From assembly GCA_028293545.1 (NCBI GenBank), contig JAQGOP010000011.1:118792-182791 (forward strand): a stretch of 64,000 nucleotides of DNA, read 5' to 3'. Position 1 is the stretch's first letter. Every line of letters starts with the position of its first letter. The DNA is from Verrucomicrobiota bacterium (GTDB taxonomy: Bacteria > Verrucomicrobiota > Verrucomicrobiia > Opitutales > Opitutaceae). Both the position numbers and the translations under genes were made by a program. Positions 1-8,241 of this stretch are shown here, piece by piece. Under the pieces are notes generated by a model that was given only the letters and a program-made list of their open reading frames with translations, did not search any database and had not been told where the DNA came from.

Positions 1-897
1 CCAGACGGAACTGAAACCTACTACGTTTATGGGTTGGGACTGCTCCACCAACAAACCGGCGATTCGGTCAGGTACTACCATTTCGACCGGCGGGGCGACA
101 CGGTGGCGCTTACGGACGAAAATGGAGGTGTAACCGATCGTTGGAGCTATGGTCCCTACGGAGAAATTCGCGGGCGAAGTGGCGCGACTCATACCCCGTT
201 TCTTTTCAGCGGTGAGTGGGGCGTCCAAACGGAAGCGGCGGGGCTGTCTTACCATCGCGCGCGCTATTATAATTCAGAGCTGCGCCGGTTCCTGAATCAG
301 GACCCGCTCTTGGGCAGCGTGGCAATGCCAGCAACGCTGAATCGATATGCGTACGCCGGCGGGAATCCGGTAAGGTTCATCGATCCATCGGGATATTATA
401 ATCGGGATGTGCACCACGATCTCACCTACGGACTGGCGACAAAGGCTGGATTTTCCCCGGCTGAGGCGACTGCGATTGCGGGTTCTGACCAAGGCGTCGA
501 CGACAGCCTTCTGACGGGTCCGTATCTGTGGTTTGGATCGCGAAGCAAATATCACTTCACCACGCCGGAACGTCGGGAGGAGATGCTCGAAGCAGCGAAC
601 TCGACCGACAGCTTGGATCTTTTTGGGAAATACCTGCACGCCGAACAGGATAGTTATGCTCACCAGCGCGGTCTGACCGATCGCGACGGGAAACCCTACG
701 GCTCCATCCTTGGTCATGCGGGTGATGGCGGTGCGCCCGACCTGACCCATCTCCGCCCGGAACTAGCCGTGAAAATGGCTGAGGACACGTACCAGCAGTT
801 GCGGAAGTTTTTCGCGAAGATCCACGGAACGAAGACCTGCGACGATTGGGAGAACCTTCGTGCCGAGGTCGATCAGTGGGCGCGCACCCAAAGGTAA
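1..897 (+). CDS. RHS repeat-associated core protein, C-terminal part (5' end outside window)
   Basis: The reading frame is open from the first base, so the gene starts before the window. Residues 1-130 are the end of an RHS/YD shell: YVYGLGLLHQ, YHFDRRGDTVALTDENG, the RYYNSELRRFLNQDP signature, then NRYAYAGGNPVRFIDPSG, which marks the usual shell/tip boundary. The roughly 165-residue variable tip contains HHDLTYGLATKAGFS, SDQGVDDS, HAEQDSYAHQRG and GHAGDGGAPDL. This histidine and aspartate spacing recalls zinc-dependent phospholipase C-like domains; that is inference from motif shape. RHS proteins with variable tips are commonly contact-dependent or secreted toxins. A small membrane-protein gene starts two bases after the stop, as expected for an immunity partner. 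Confidence 0.85.
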   Translation, partial: PDGTETYYVYGLGLLHQQTGDSVRYYHFDRRGDTVALTDENGGVTDRWSYGPYGEIRGRSGATHTPFLFSGEWGVQTEAAGLSYHRARYYNSELRRFLNQDPLLGSVAMPATLNRYAYAGGNPVRFIDPSGYYNRDVHHDLTYGLATKAGFSPAEATAIAGSDQGVDDSLLTGPYLWFGSRSKYHFTTPERREEMLEAANSTDSLDLFGKYLHAEQDSYAHQRGLTDRDGKPYGSILGHAGDGGAPDLTHLRPELAVKMAEDTYQQLRKFFAKIHGTKTCDDWENLRAEVDQWARTQR

Positions 898-898
898 C

Positions 899-1165
899 AT
901 GGAGAAAATGAAACGAGTTTACAGTGTCAGTCTCTGGACGACCGGCTTTGCGACCGCTTTCTTTTTTATGAAGGACGGACCTGATATGCACGTTTCGGTC
1001 GCTGTAACTGTTGCGATTCTCCATGTGCTCCTGTCGATCATAGGATTAGCCAGCGGAATTTGGACCGTGTTGGGAAAGAATTGGCTGGGGCTCATTCCCA
1101 TTGGTGCCTGTGCGTTTTTTCTGCGGATCGAGTGGTTTTGGCTGTTTCAATGCTGCTTCTGGTGA
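899..1165 (+). CDS. small membrane protein, candidate immunity protein for the RHS tip
   Basis: An 88-residue protein whose ATG lies one base after the RHS stop codon (TAA C ATG), so the two are almost certainly co-transcribed. Three hydrophobic helices are visible: around residues 6-23 (VYSVSLWTTGFATAFFF), 30-58 (VSVAVTVAILHVLLSIIGLASG) and 62-88, ending in aromatic and cysteine residues (FWLFQCCFW). I do not recognise a family. An immunity role is inferred only from position. If the RHS tip acts on phospholipids, a membrane-embedded partner would make sense. Confidence 0.6.
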   Translation: MEKMKRVYSVSLWTTGFATAFFFMKDGPDMHVSVAVTVAILHVLLSIIGLASGIWTVLGKNWLGLIPIGACAFFLRIEWFWLFQCCFW

Positions 1166-1345
1166 AGGCTGAAGGAAACCGTTTGCGCCCGATCGCTCAG
1201 GGAGATTCCAGGAAATGACTTCGCCGCGGTTCTTGCGGCAATTACTCCCTCCAGCTTTCGGCTTGCTGGCGCGGAAAGGTGAGGGCTATCGTGCGGCACA
1301 ACGGTTTACCGTGTAATGCAACGTCAACTTCCTTGGATCAATCAG

Positions 1346-1993
1346 ATGACTAAACGCACTTCGGATAAATTCAGTTTTCAGCACGGCGGACTCCGCTTGA
1401 TCGTCGCCTGCGCGGCGGTGGGCTTGTTTGTTCTCGGAACCACGGGTTGCCAAGCTCCCCAATCGGCTGCGCCCATGGTGCAATCGACTGCTTCCGAGCC
1501 GCAAACTCTGCGTGAGGGCGACATCGTGAAGATCGTGTTCCCGGGCACGCAGAACCTGGACTCACAGCAAACGGTCCGCCGCGACGGACGGATCACGCTG
1601 CCGATCGTTGGGGAAGTAAAAGCCTCTGGCAAAACACCGGCGGATTTGGAAAAAGAACTCCTCCAGCTTTTCGCGTCCCAGCTCGTTTCCAAGGAAGTCT
1701 CGGTGACCGTGGTTTCGTCTTCCTACGTGGTTTTCGTGAGCGGCGCAGTGATGCGCCCGGGCAAGCTTGTTTCTGACCATCCGATGACAGCCCTCGAGGC
1801 CGTCATGGAAGCCGGCGGATTTAATTCCACGAAAGCGGATATGCGCGGCGTCGTCATTATTCGCAATGAAGACGGCAAAACGAAGAACTTCACGATCGAC
1901 TTGAAACAGGTCTTGGATGGCCAATCGAACGAGCCCTTCTACCTGAAGCCGTCTGATATCATCTTCGTCCCTGAGCGGTTTTCCTGGTTCTGA
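1346..1993 (+). CDS. polysaccharide export lipoprotein (Wza/OtnA type)
   Basis: Outer-membrane or periplasmic polysaccharide export component. A signal peptide with lipobox LGTTGC (Cys at about residue 35) is followed by the polysaccharide export domain (LREGDIVKIVFPGTQNLDSQQTV, then DGRITLPIVGEVKASGKTPADLE) and one SLBB-like segment (VFVSGAVMRPGKLVSDHPMTALEAV). At 215 residues it is shorter than E. coli Wza and probably has only one SLBB. I chose ATG 1346 because GGAT precedes it; an in-frame ATG at 1316 is the alternative. It is the only EPS gene on the plus strand and is separated from the main locus by a non-coding stretch. It should work with the GumC/Wzc-like protein at 54-56 kb. Confidence 0.85.
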   Translation: MTKRTSDKFSFQHGGLRLIVACAAVGLFVLGTTGCQAPQSAAPMVQSTASEPQTLREGDIVKIVFPGTQNLDSQQTVRRDGRITLPIVGEVKASGKTPADLEKELLQLFASQLVSKEVSVTVVSSSYVVFVSGAVMRPGKLVSDHPMTALEAVMEAGGFNSTKADMRGVVIIRNEDGKTKNFTIDLKQVLDGQSNEPFYLKPSDIIFVPERFSWF

Positions 1994-2480
1994 GGAATCC
2001 GGGCCGGGGTGGGCGTAAGATTGCTCGTGGCAAGACGAGCGAGTGACCCAACACGCTGTTTGGAGAGGCCTGCGTTCGCGGCGCTTCATCCTCAAGGGCG
2101 CGGCCGGAACTCAGCTCGGCTCTGCAGAACCGAAGCCCGCGCCGGGCAAATGGTGCGGGACTGTTTCCGCACTATGGGCGTGGTTTGAGACGCGGAGAAG
2201 CGTCCTGTCTCAAGGCGCTGTGTGAAGACTCTGTCGACGAGTAACGGCCGAGTCAGTCGCGACAACAGGTTGCGGGGGAGCGCATTTCATCCACAGCTGA
2301 TCTGCCCCATTATTCCGTAAGGCATGGAGGCGCCGGGTGGAGCGTGTTGTCCCAACGCGCGGCCGGAAACCCTGTGCCTTCGAACGGGTTTGGCTCCCCT
2401 CGATATTGAGGTGCGGATGGAGTCGCTCAAAGCGTTGGGACAATGCGTTCTCCGCAGGCGTATTGCTGATCAATATGCGC
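1994..2480. other. non-coding interval with a 97-bp inverted-repeat element
   Basis: No convincing gene on either strand; the short open frames here lack family features or good starts. The only structure I see is the element at 2347-2443, listed separately, and a small hairpin-forming pair (GCTCGT/ACGAGC) near 2025-2040 just after the export gene. That hairpin lacks a T-tract and is not a convincing terminator. Confidence 0.5.
2347..2443. repeat. 97-bp element bounded by a perfect 12-bp inverted repeat
   Basis: TTGTCCCAACGC at 2347-2358 is matched by GCGTTGGGACAA at 2432-2443. Inside lie two smaller complementary pairs: AAACCC with GGGTTT, and CCTC with GAGG around GATATT. The whole could fold into a branched structure. 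It might be a miniature mobile element, a structured RNA or a degenerate recombination site. I see no second copy in this window. Confidence 0.4.
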
Positions 2481-2512
2481 AAAAAAAGCAGGGCCGATAA
2501 ATCGGCCCTGCT
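2481..2512 (-). terminator. rho-independent terminator of the PEP-CTERM gene at 2537-3502
   Basis: A perfect 12-bp stem (AGCAGGGCCGAT with ATCGGCCCTGCT, 2-nt loop, 2487-2512). On the minus strand it is followed by seven Ts (the plus-strand A-run 2481-2487). It starts 25 bases after the stop codon of the upstream minus-strand gene. Confidence 0.9.
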
Positions 2513-2536
2513 TTGGAAAGAAACGATGACTCGCGA

Positions 2537-3502
2537 TCAGGCGCGCAGCTTGCGACGGAGGCCCATGAGGCCCATCAGCGCGCCACCGATCATCAACGCG
2601 GTCGACGCACCCTCGGGAACGTTGGTCCGCGTGGCCTTGCCGATAAGGTCGTCGTTGCCGCACTCCACGGTGTAGTGGAACGTGGCGACAGAACCGACGG
2701 GAAGGAAAGAGATGTCGACCGACAGGTAATTGTGCGTACCACCCAGAAGCCCGCCGGTCGGCGGCGAACCGTAGGTTGTGAGGTTATTGCCGGTGAAGGA
2801 ACCGGCGCCGAGCAGATTATACGTGCCGCCGATTTGCGTGGCGTGCTGGCCAGCGACGTTTCCAGCGAAGGTCCAAGGATTGGACGAAGGAACGTCGAGG
2901 ACGCGGGTCACGATGCTGTCAGAGTAGAGTTTGTAGACCGTGTAGCTCGAGACGGTTGAATTGAAGTGGATAACGTAGTCCCATCCATCGCAGTTCGTCG
3001 TGTTTTCGGTGCCGTAGTTCGGGCCGATGCCGCCGATGTTCTGCGGGCCGGTCTTAGGATCGAGATTCTTGTTGGCGCCAGTGCTGCCGTACTTCGCATT
3101 GCCGGTCGTATCGATGAAGATGTCGCCACTGTTGTAGCAGATGCCGCCAGAGGTTTCGCCGTTCCAGAAATTGAAACCGCCAACCAAGCTGAGCTGCGTC
3201 CCTTTGAGGTACATACCCTCCAAGTCCCAGTTTTGCGTCGTGTAGGTGTTCGGATTGTTTTCGGTTTCAGCGTCCTCGTGATTGCCGTAACCGCCGATGC
3301 CGTTTTGCGGGTTTTGGACATCGTTGGCGAAAGTCGAATTCGAATAGTTGTTATCGGACTTCGTGATGCTTCGGCCGAGGGCGCCAGTGCTAGCGCCAGC
3401 GATCGTCAAATTCGGCGGGATCGGGACTTGAGGAGTCGCTTGCAGGGATGCCGCCACGACAAGCGCGGAAGCAAAGCCAACCAAAGTGGAAATTTTATTC
3501 AT
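2537..3502 (-). CDS. PEP-CTERM-type sorted protein (VPEGAST tail)
   Basis: A secreted 321-residue protein. It has an N-terminal signal peptide (LVGFASALVVAASLQA), a Gly/Asn/Thr-rich exported body and a classical tripartite C-terminus: VPEGAST, a hydrophobic helix (ALMIGGALMGLMGL) and a basic end RRKLRA. Such tails are recognised by exosortases in the inner membrane, and the exosortase gene is at 15347-16309. The body has no domain I recognise; repeated NYGT/GGTYN-like strands suggest a beta-rich surface protein. It is monocistronic: a sigma54-type promoter lies at 3541-3556 and a strong terminator follows. That makes it a likely direct target of PrsR, encoded immediately upstream. Confidence 0.85.
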   Translation of the reverse strand: MNKISTLVGFASALVVAASLQATPQVPIPPNLTIAGASTGALGRSITKSDNNYSNSTFANDVQNPQNGIGGYGNHEDAETENNPNTYTTQNWDLEGMYLKGTQLSLVGGFNFWNGETSGGICYNSGDIFIDTTGNAKYGSTGANKNLDPKTGPQNIGGIGPNYGTENTTNCDGWDYVIHFNSTVSSYTVYKLYSDSIVTRVLDVPSSNPWTFAGNVAGQHATQIGGTYNLLGAGSFTGNNLTTYGSPPTGGLLGGTHNYLSVDISFLPVGSVATFHYTVECGNDDLIGKATRTNVPEGASTALMIGGALMGLMGLRRKLRA

Positions 3503-3540
3503 GGTGAGTGGGAGCTGAAAACTGGATTGTGCCGATAGTT

Positions 3541-3556
3541 AGCACTTAGCCTGCCA
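3541..3556 (-). promoter_or_regulatory. sigma54 (-24/-12) promoter
   Basis: Minus strand TGGCAGGCTAAGTGCT. The invariant GG and GC are separated by exactly the spacing of the TGGCAC-N5-TTGCW consensus. It ends 38 bases upstream of the ATG at 3502. The gene next door encodes a sigma54-dependent activator (PrsR), and PrsK/PrsR with sigma54 are known to control PEP-CTERM genes in other bacteria. Confidence 0.8.
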
Positions 3557-3584
3557 CTAGCTTCATATGGAAACTACGTATCTC

Positions 3585-3598
3585 TTAACCGGTTATTA
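3585..3598. promoter_or_regulatory. palindromic putative activator site TTAACCGGTTATTA
   Basis: The core TAACCGGTTA is a perfect palindrome, centred about 35 bp upstream of the -24 GG of the promoter at 3541-3556. Nearly the same sequence occurs upstream of the other sigma54 promoter (8288-8301), 11 bp closer to it. PrsR binding is inferred. Confidence 0.5.
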
Positions 3599-3745
3599 CC
3601 AAGCGGCTTGTTGGTTTTTAAAACTTTTCTTGGAACCACATGCCAATTCTCTAACACCCTGAAAACGTAAAGGTTTCCGACGACCGTTGATCGACCTTAC
3701 ACTTGGGGTTATAACCCTATTTTGGGATAAGTGAGGTTACCCAGG

Positions 3746-3775
3746 AAAAACCGGAGTTTTTCTACTCCGGTTTTT
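3746..3775 (-). terminator. rho-independent terminator overlapping the prsR stop codon
   Basis: Twelve-bp stem AAAAACCGGAGT/ACTCCGGTTTTT with a 6-nt loop. Read on the minus strand it ends in a run of Ts. The prsR TAG (3764-3762) lies at the start of the loop. Confidence 0.85.
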
Positions 3776-5117
3776 GAATTCCGAGCTTTTCCATGAGCTC
3801 GTAAAATGTCGGTCGGCTGATGCCGAGTTCGATCGCGGCCGCAGTGATTTTACCGGAATGCTTGCTCAGGGATTGCTGGATCATGTCCCGCTCGAGCGCT
3901 TCGCGCGCCTCCTTGAGCGAGGAGCGGGCGCCGCCGGCGGCGGTTTGGGGCAATTCCAAGTCATCGGCACTCAGTCGTTTTCCGCTGCCCATGATGACAG
4001 CGCGGCGCACGCGGTTCTGCAATTCGCGGACGTTTCCTGGCCAGCCATAGCGACGCATGGCTTTGAGCGCTTCCTGGTTAAACATCAGGCCCTCCTTGCC
4101 GCTTTCAGCAGAGAATTGCTGCATGAACGCCTGGGCGAGCAAGAGGATGTCGTCTCCGCGATCGCGCATCGGAGGAAGCACGATTTGAACCACCGCCAAG
4201 CGATAAAAAAGATCCTCGCGGAACGTGCCTTCGCTCAAACCTTTCTTGAGATTGGCGTTGGTGGCTGCGACCACGCGGCTATCGACCTGGATTTCCTGCC
4301 GGCCGCCGACGCGTTCGATGGTCTGCTCCTGCAAAAAGCGCAGGAGCTTCACCTGAACGGGCAGGGGGATTTCTCCCACTTCGTCGAGGAAAAGCGTGCC
4401 CCCGGATGACACTTCGATCCGGCCTTTTCGTTGCATGTGAGCGCCGGTGAAGGCGCCCTTCTCGTGTCCAAAGAGTTCGCTCTCGATCAACGATTCCGGA
4501 ATCGCGCTGCAATTGATCGCGACGAAAGGCCCGTCCTTGCGGCCGCTCCGTTCGTGGATCGCGCGCGCGGTCATCTCCTTTCCCGTGCCGCTTTCACCGA
4601 GAATCAAAACGGGCGCATCGGTCGTGGCGACTTTGCGGATCGACTCGAAAACTGCCTGCATCGGGCCACTCGTGCCGAGGAAACCTTCGAATGAGTCGCC
4701 TTGGACGCGCATCTGCATGGCACGATACTCGCGCTCCAACAGTGCAACGTGAACGCAGCGTTTGAGGACCAGCTTTAGTTCGTCCATTTCCACCGGCTTG
4801 TTGAGGAAGTCGTAGGCGCCAATCCCCACCGCGCGCAGAGCGACCTCTTTTTCTCCTTGGCCGCTGACGATAACGATTTTCGCCTGCCCATCGATCGCAA
4901 GCATCTCCGCCAGAGTGGCCAGGCCCTCTTCGGGAGTCCCGGGATGAGGGGGCAGTCCAAGATCGAGCAGGACCACGACGGGATGGGCGCTGCGAAACGC
5001 TTCCACCGCCGCGACCCGGTCGCCGGCCAGGACGATCTCATAGTCGGTGGCCAGGGCCCACTTCATCTGGGTGCGGATTTCGTCGTCGTCATCGACGATG
5101 AGCAGCTTCGGTTTCAT
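3762..5117 (-). CDS. prsR: PEP-CTERM-box sigma54-dependent response regulator PrsR
   Basis: A 451-residue NtrC-type activator. The receiver domain (1-120) has acidic pocket DDDD at 9-12, phospho-acceptor Asp52 (LLDLGLP) and Lys107. The AAA+ sigma54-interaction domain (about 145-375) has Walker A GESGTGK at 174-180 and the sigma54-contacting loop GAFTGA at 221-226. A Fis-type helix-turn-helix sits at the C-terminus (SGKITAAAIELGISRPTFYELMEKLGI). The kinase PrsK is encoded 172 bp upstream and is its expected partner. The first gene downstream is a PEP-CTERM gene with a -24/-12 promoter. The receiver layout, with an extra PP-H-PGTPEEG stretch after the phospho-site, is typical of PrsR proteins. 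Confidence 0.92.
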   Translation of the reverse strand: MKPKLLIVDDDDEIRTQMKWALATDYEIVLAGDRVAAVEAFRSAHPVVVLLDLGLPPHPGTPEEGLATLAEMLAIDGQAKIVIVSGQGEKEVALRAVGIGAYDFLNKPVEMDELKLVLKRCVHVALLEREYRAMQMRVQGDSFEGFLGTSGPMQAVFESIRKVATTDAPVLILGESGTGKEMTARAIHERSGRKDGPFVAINCSAIPESLIESELFGHEKGAFTGAHMQRKGRIEVSSGGTLFLDEVGEIPLPVQVKLLRFLQEQTIERVGGRQEIQVDSRVVAATNANLKKGLSEGTFREDLFYRLAVVQIVLPPMRDRGDDILLLAQAFMQQFSAESGKEGLMFNQEALKAMRRYGWPGNVRELQNRVRRAVIMGSGKRLSADDLELPQTAAGGARSSLKEAREALERDMIQQSLSKHSGKITAAAIELGISRPTFYELMEKLGIQKPE

Positions 5118-5289
5118 CGGGCGAATGTAGCGGAACGGGTCACAGTGAGGGTGAGGTGGAAAACTTGAAGGCGAGAGCCAAACGATTGAGGCGCAGCTCA
5201 GCTTTCATTCGGCACAATCCAAGTGCACCCGAGAGAAAGCTAAAGCAATTACGCACCTGCGCCCCCAGGATTTTCGAGGACGGAATTTA

Positions 5290-7401
5290 TCAGGCGGCAC
5301 GCTGGGGCAACCACACTTCGAAAGTCGTGCCTTTTCCCACTTCGCTGAAGACTGCGATTCTTCCGCCGTGAGCTTCGACGATCATCTTGCTCTGGAACAT
5401 CCCAATGCCCAACCCGCTCTTTTTGGTCGTTTGGAAAGGTTTGAAGAGGGATTTTCGGACGTAGTCCGGGCTCATTCCGCTGCCGTTGTCGACCACGGTC
5501 AGGATGACCCACGCGTTCTCTTCCCGGGTAGAAACCTTGATTTCGCCCTTTCCGGTCATGGCCTCGCGACTATTGAGCACGAGGTTTGTGATTACCTTGG
5601 CCACCTGATCCCGATCGAAGGGAAACGGCTCCAGCGCCGCGAGATCCTTGATGACCGTTAGGTTGGGACCGCTATCCAAACCACCAAGCGCTGATGTCAC
5701 GACTTGATTTAAGTCAGCAACGCTCGGCTGAATCTTAAGTTCATGCCGCAGCATGCTCAGTCGCCCAATCAAGTGATTCATATGTGTCACCGTCTTCGAA
5801 ACCCCGCGCAACGCATCTTCGCGAAAAGCGGGATCGTTGAAATGGATGGGCAGGTTTTGCAGCATCAGGTTGAGCGTCGAGGCGGCATTTTTCATGTCGT
5901 GCACAAAGAACGCCGCCATCGTTTGGAATGCTTCCATTTCCTTGGCTTGCAGGAGCCGCTGGGAAAGTTGGACGTTCAGGAGACTGGCGGCGACGTGGTC
6001 GCCCACGCATTTGAGCATGTCGAAATCCTGCAGCGAAAAAGCCGCACCGCCGACGCGATCGCCGAGCGAGATCAGCCCAACGACTTCCCCGTGGGCGATG
6101 ATCGGCAGGCAGACGCGGTCGCCGCCGTTCGGAAACTGCGTGGGGTGAATCAGCCGCAGCGCCCGCCCCCAGATGTCGCGCTGCCGCTCGAGCGAAACCG
6201 GGTCGGGATGAAGCTTGAAAAAGGTGAGCGCGGCCGCGGTTTCGGCCTTGTTGAGGGCGAGATCATGCTGGCTCGAGTCCGGGGGAAACGTGGAGGCTGC
6301 GAGTTCGGTTTTCTCTTTTTTGTCGTCGACGAGCCAGATCGCGACCGACAACGCGGCGAAAACTTCCGCGGTAAGTTTCGCGAGTGATCGGCACAGATCG
6401 GCCTGCTCGACGTGGGCCGCAGTGCCTTCAGTGAACTTTCGCCAAACGGTGCGGTAATCATACAGCGGACGCTGAAAATTACGGCTCACAAACCGCCGCA
6501 CATGCAGCCGAACCCGGTCTGACTGCAACAGCACCGCCAGGAGCACCAGCGAGAGCAGGATAATGAACGCCTTGAGGGCGAACGAAGAATCCCCGCCCAA
6601 GTAAGCGGCGATTTTTGCCAGAACTCCGACAAAAAGCAGGTAGATCCCGGCGAGAAGAATCGTAAGGGATCCTTGGAGAACGGATTGCGAAGGGTAGACA
6701 TCGAGCGCGAGCTGGCCCGAACGAAAAAGCGAGCGCAGGGCCAGGAAGACCGCAACGAGGAGGGCCGCCGAATCGATCCCACTGAGGGGAAGTTCCACCG
6801 TCCGGGAAAGCGTTGCCTGGCTGCTCGTGTACGCCCGGGCGATAAACAGCAACCCGACGCCCAGGAGCATAAATTTGATGCGCCATCGCATCGTCCCGAC
6901 CGAAGCCCGAAACGTGCGCTCCAGGTTCATTATAATTACGACCGAAGCGATCAGCACCGTCAGATGAAGAATGAACCCCGGAAGGCCGAGTTGGAGATGC
7001 AGGCCGCTGTCGGAATCGACCAATGAGCCAATCAACTGCTGGTGGAAGAATGCGACCAACGCGACGGGCAGCGTGAAAGCGAAGAGAAGAATCGTCCGCC
7101 AGCGACTTACGAAATCATGGGCGTTGCCGCGGGCATAGGTGAGGCTGAACAAGAGCCAGAAGCCGGGAACCAGCGACAGCGCGGCAAGTTTTCCCGTCTG
7201 CCAGCGCATGATTTCCCCGTAAAGCGGGGCACTTGCTGTCCAGCCCGTGAACAGGCTTTCAACCGCCAAGGTGGCGAGCCCGGCGGCGAGGGCCCAATCC
7301 GCGATTGACCGTTTCGCTCGCAAGGCCACCAGGATCGCCAGCATGCCGGCGCAAAGCGCAGCTACGAAAGGGACCAAGGCAGAAAAATTCATCGCGTTCA
7401 T
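5290..7401 (-). CDS. prsK: PEP-CTERM system sensor histidine kinase PrsK
   Basis: A 703-residue membrane kinase. The N-terminal 300 residues hold about seven to nine hydrophobic helices (FVAALCAGMLAILVAL, LAALSLVPGFWLLFSLTYA, FILHLTVLIASVVIIM and more). A GAF-like domain follows (LCRSLAKLTAEVFAALSVAIWLVDD to LQDFDMLKCVGDHVAASLL). The H-box is AFFVHDMKNAAST near residue 500. The ATPase domain has the N-box NLVLNSREAM, the VDNGSGM box and GLGIGMFQSKMIVEAHGG. This architecture and the FVHDMKN H-box are characteristic of PrsK. ATG at 7401 (MNAMNF) is preferred over longer starts because the extension lacks membrane character; ATG 7392 is also possible. It is probably co-transcribed with prsR. Confidence 0.92.
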   Translation of the reverse strand: MNAMNFSALVPFVAALCAGMLAILVALRAKRSIADWALAAGLATLAVESLFTGWTASAPLYGEIMRWQTGKLAALSLVPGFWLLFSLTYARGNAHDFVSRWRTILLFAFTLPVALVAFFHQQLIGSLVDSDSGLHLQLGLPGFILHLTVLIASVVIIMNLERTFRASVGTMRWRIKFMLLGVGLLFIARAYTSSQATLSRTVELPLSGIDSAALLVAVFLALRSLFRSGQLALDVYPSQSVLQGSLTILLAGIYLLFVGVLAKIAAYLGGDSSFALKAFIILLSLVLLAVLLQSDRVRLHVRRFVSRNFQRPLYDYRTVWRKFTEGTAAHVEQADLCRSLAKLTAEVFAALSVAIWLVDDKKEKTELAASTFPPDSSQHDLALNKAETAAALTFFKLHPDPVSLERQRDIWGRALRLIHPTQFPNGGDRVCLPIIAHGEVVGLISLGDRVGGAAFSLQDFDMLKCVGDHVAASLLNVQLSQRLLQAKEMEAFQTMAAFFVHDMKNAASTLNLMLQNLPIHFNDPAFREDALRGVSKTVTHMNHLIGRLSMLRHELKIQPSVADLNQVVTSALGGLDSGPNLTVIKDLAALEPFPFDRDQVAKVITNLVLNSREAMTGKGEIKVSTREENAWVILTVVDNGSGMSPDYVRKSLFKPFQTTKKSGLGIGMFQSKMIVEAHGGRIAVFSEVGKGTTFEVWLPQRAA

Positions 7402-7555
7402 GCGAACAGAAGAGGCGCTGGAGGGAAATAACGGACTTGAGTCCAATCCCTGCGCTGGCACGGCCTCGAGGCGCTGCCCGGGATCGTTGGCCGCGCATCT
7501 ATATTAGCGTGCGGCGATCAAACAGGGCGGAGAAGCGACTTCCCCGGAAATTCAC

Positions 7556-7588
7556 AAAAAAAACTGCCCAGGCATTACGCCTGGGCAG
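7556..7588 (-). terminator. rho-independent terminator of the PEP-CTERM gene at 7614-8201
   Basis: Stem CTGCCCAGGC/GCCTGGGCAG (10 bp, 5-nt loop, 7564-7588). On the minus strand it is followed by eight Ts (plus-strand As 7556-7563). Confidence 0.9.
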
Positions 7589-7613
7589 CTTTAAACTTAC
7601 AGGAATCGATCGA

Positions 7614-8201
7614 TTACTTGCGGCGACGAGCGACGAAGCTCATCCCGACGAGACCGAGACCAACGAGGAGGGCGGTCGTGCCACCATCCGGAACGCCTTG
7701 ACCAACCGCCTCGGTGTGAGCCGAGAAGGTGAAGTAGAGGCTCTGACCGTTGACGGTGCCAGGACCTTCAGAAGAGAAGGTGAAAACGGCTTCCGTCACG
7801 TCGTACAGGGGATTCGTGCTGGAGATCGAACCATTGGTCGCGACCTGAATCCAGGGCTGGTTGGTGACATTGTCGATACCCGTGCCGCCGGCAAGGATGG
7901 TCGAGCTGTCAACGTGGAACGTGAAACCAGCGACCGTCCAGAGGTCGAAGTTCGTGTTGGCGAACGTCCAGGGCGACACGATCGTCACCGGCTGCAGGAA
8001 GGTCGAGGACAAGTCACCGCCAGAAATCGCGACAGTGATGTTCGCGAAGCTCGCTGAGGTGGCCGTGGCCGGGCTGCCGGTGTTGAAGGTCACGAGTCCG
8101 CTGAACTGAATCGTGCCGGTGATCGGATCGGCCTTGGAGGCCGTCGTGAGTGCAAACGCCAAGAGAGCAGCTCCGGCGATTTTGAGTAGGGTCTTTTTCA
8201 T
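7614..8201 (-). CDS. PEP-CTERM-type sorted protein (VPDGGTT tail)
   Basis: A 195-residue secreted protein. Signal peptide (KIAGAALLAFALTTASKA), a beta-rich body with FSGLVTFNTGSPATATSASFANITVAISGGDL, and C-terminal VPDGGTT, helix ALLVGLGLVGMSFVA and basic RRRK. The tail matches the VPDSG/PEP-CTERM class processed by exosortases. The body is of unknown function. A sigma54 promoter (8255-8270) lies 53 bases upstream of the ATG and a clean terminator follows, so it is a monocistronic, probably PrsR-controlled exosortase substrate. Confidence 0.85.
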   Translation of the reverse strand: MKKTLLKIAGAALLAFALTTASKADPITGTIQFSGLVTFNTGSPATATSASFANITVAISGGDLSSTFLQPVTIVSPWTFANTNFDLWTVAGFTFHVDSSTILAGGTGIDNVTNQPWIQVATNGSISSTNPLYDVTEAVFTFSSEGPGTVNGQSLYFTFSAHTEAVGQGVPDGGTTALLVGLGLVGMSFVARRRK

Positions 8202-8241
8202 GTTATGTTTTTCTGGTTTAGAGAAAGGTTGGATCGAAGTT

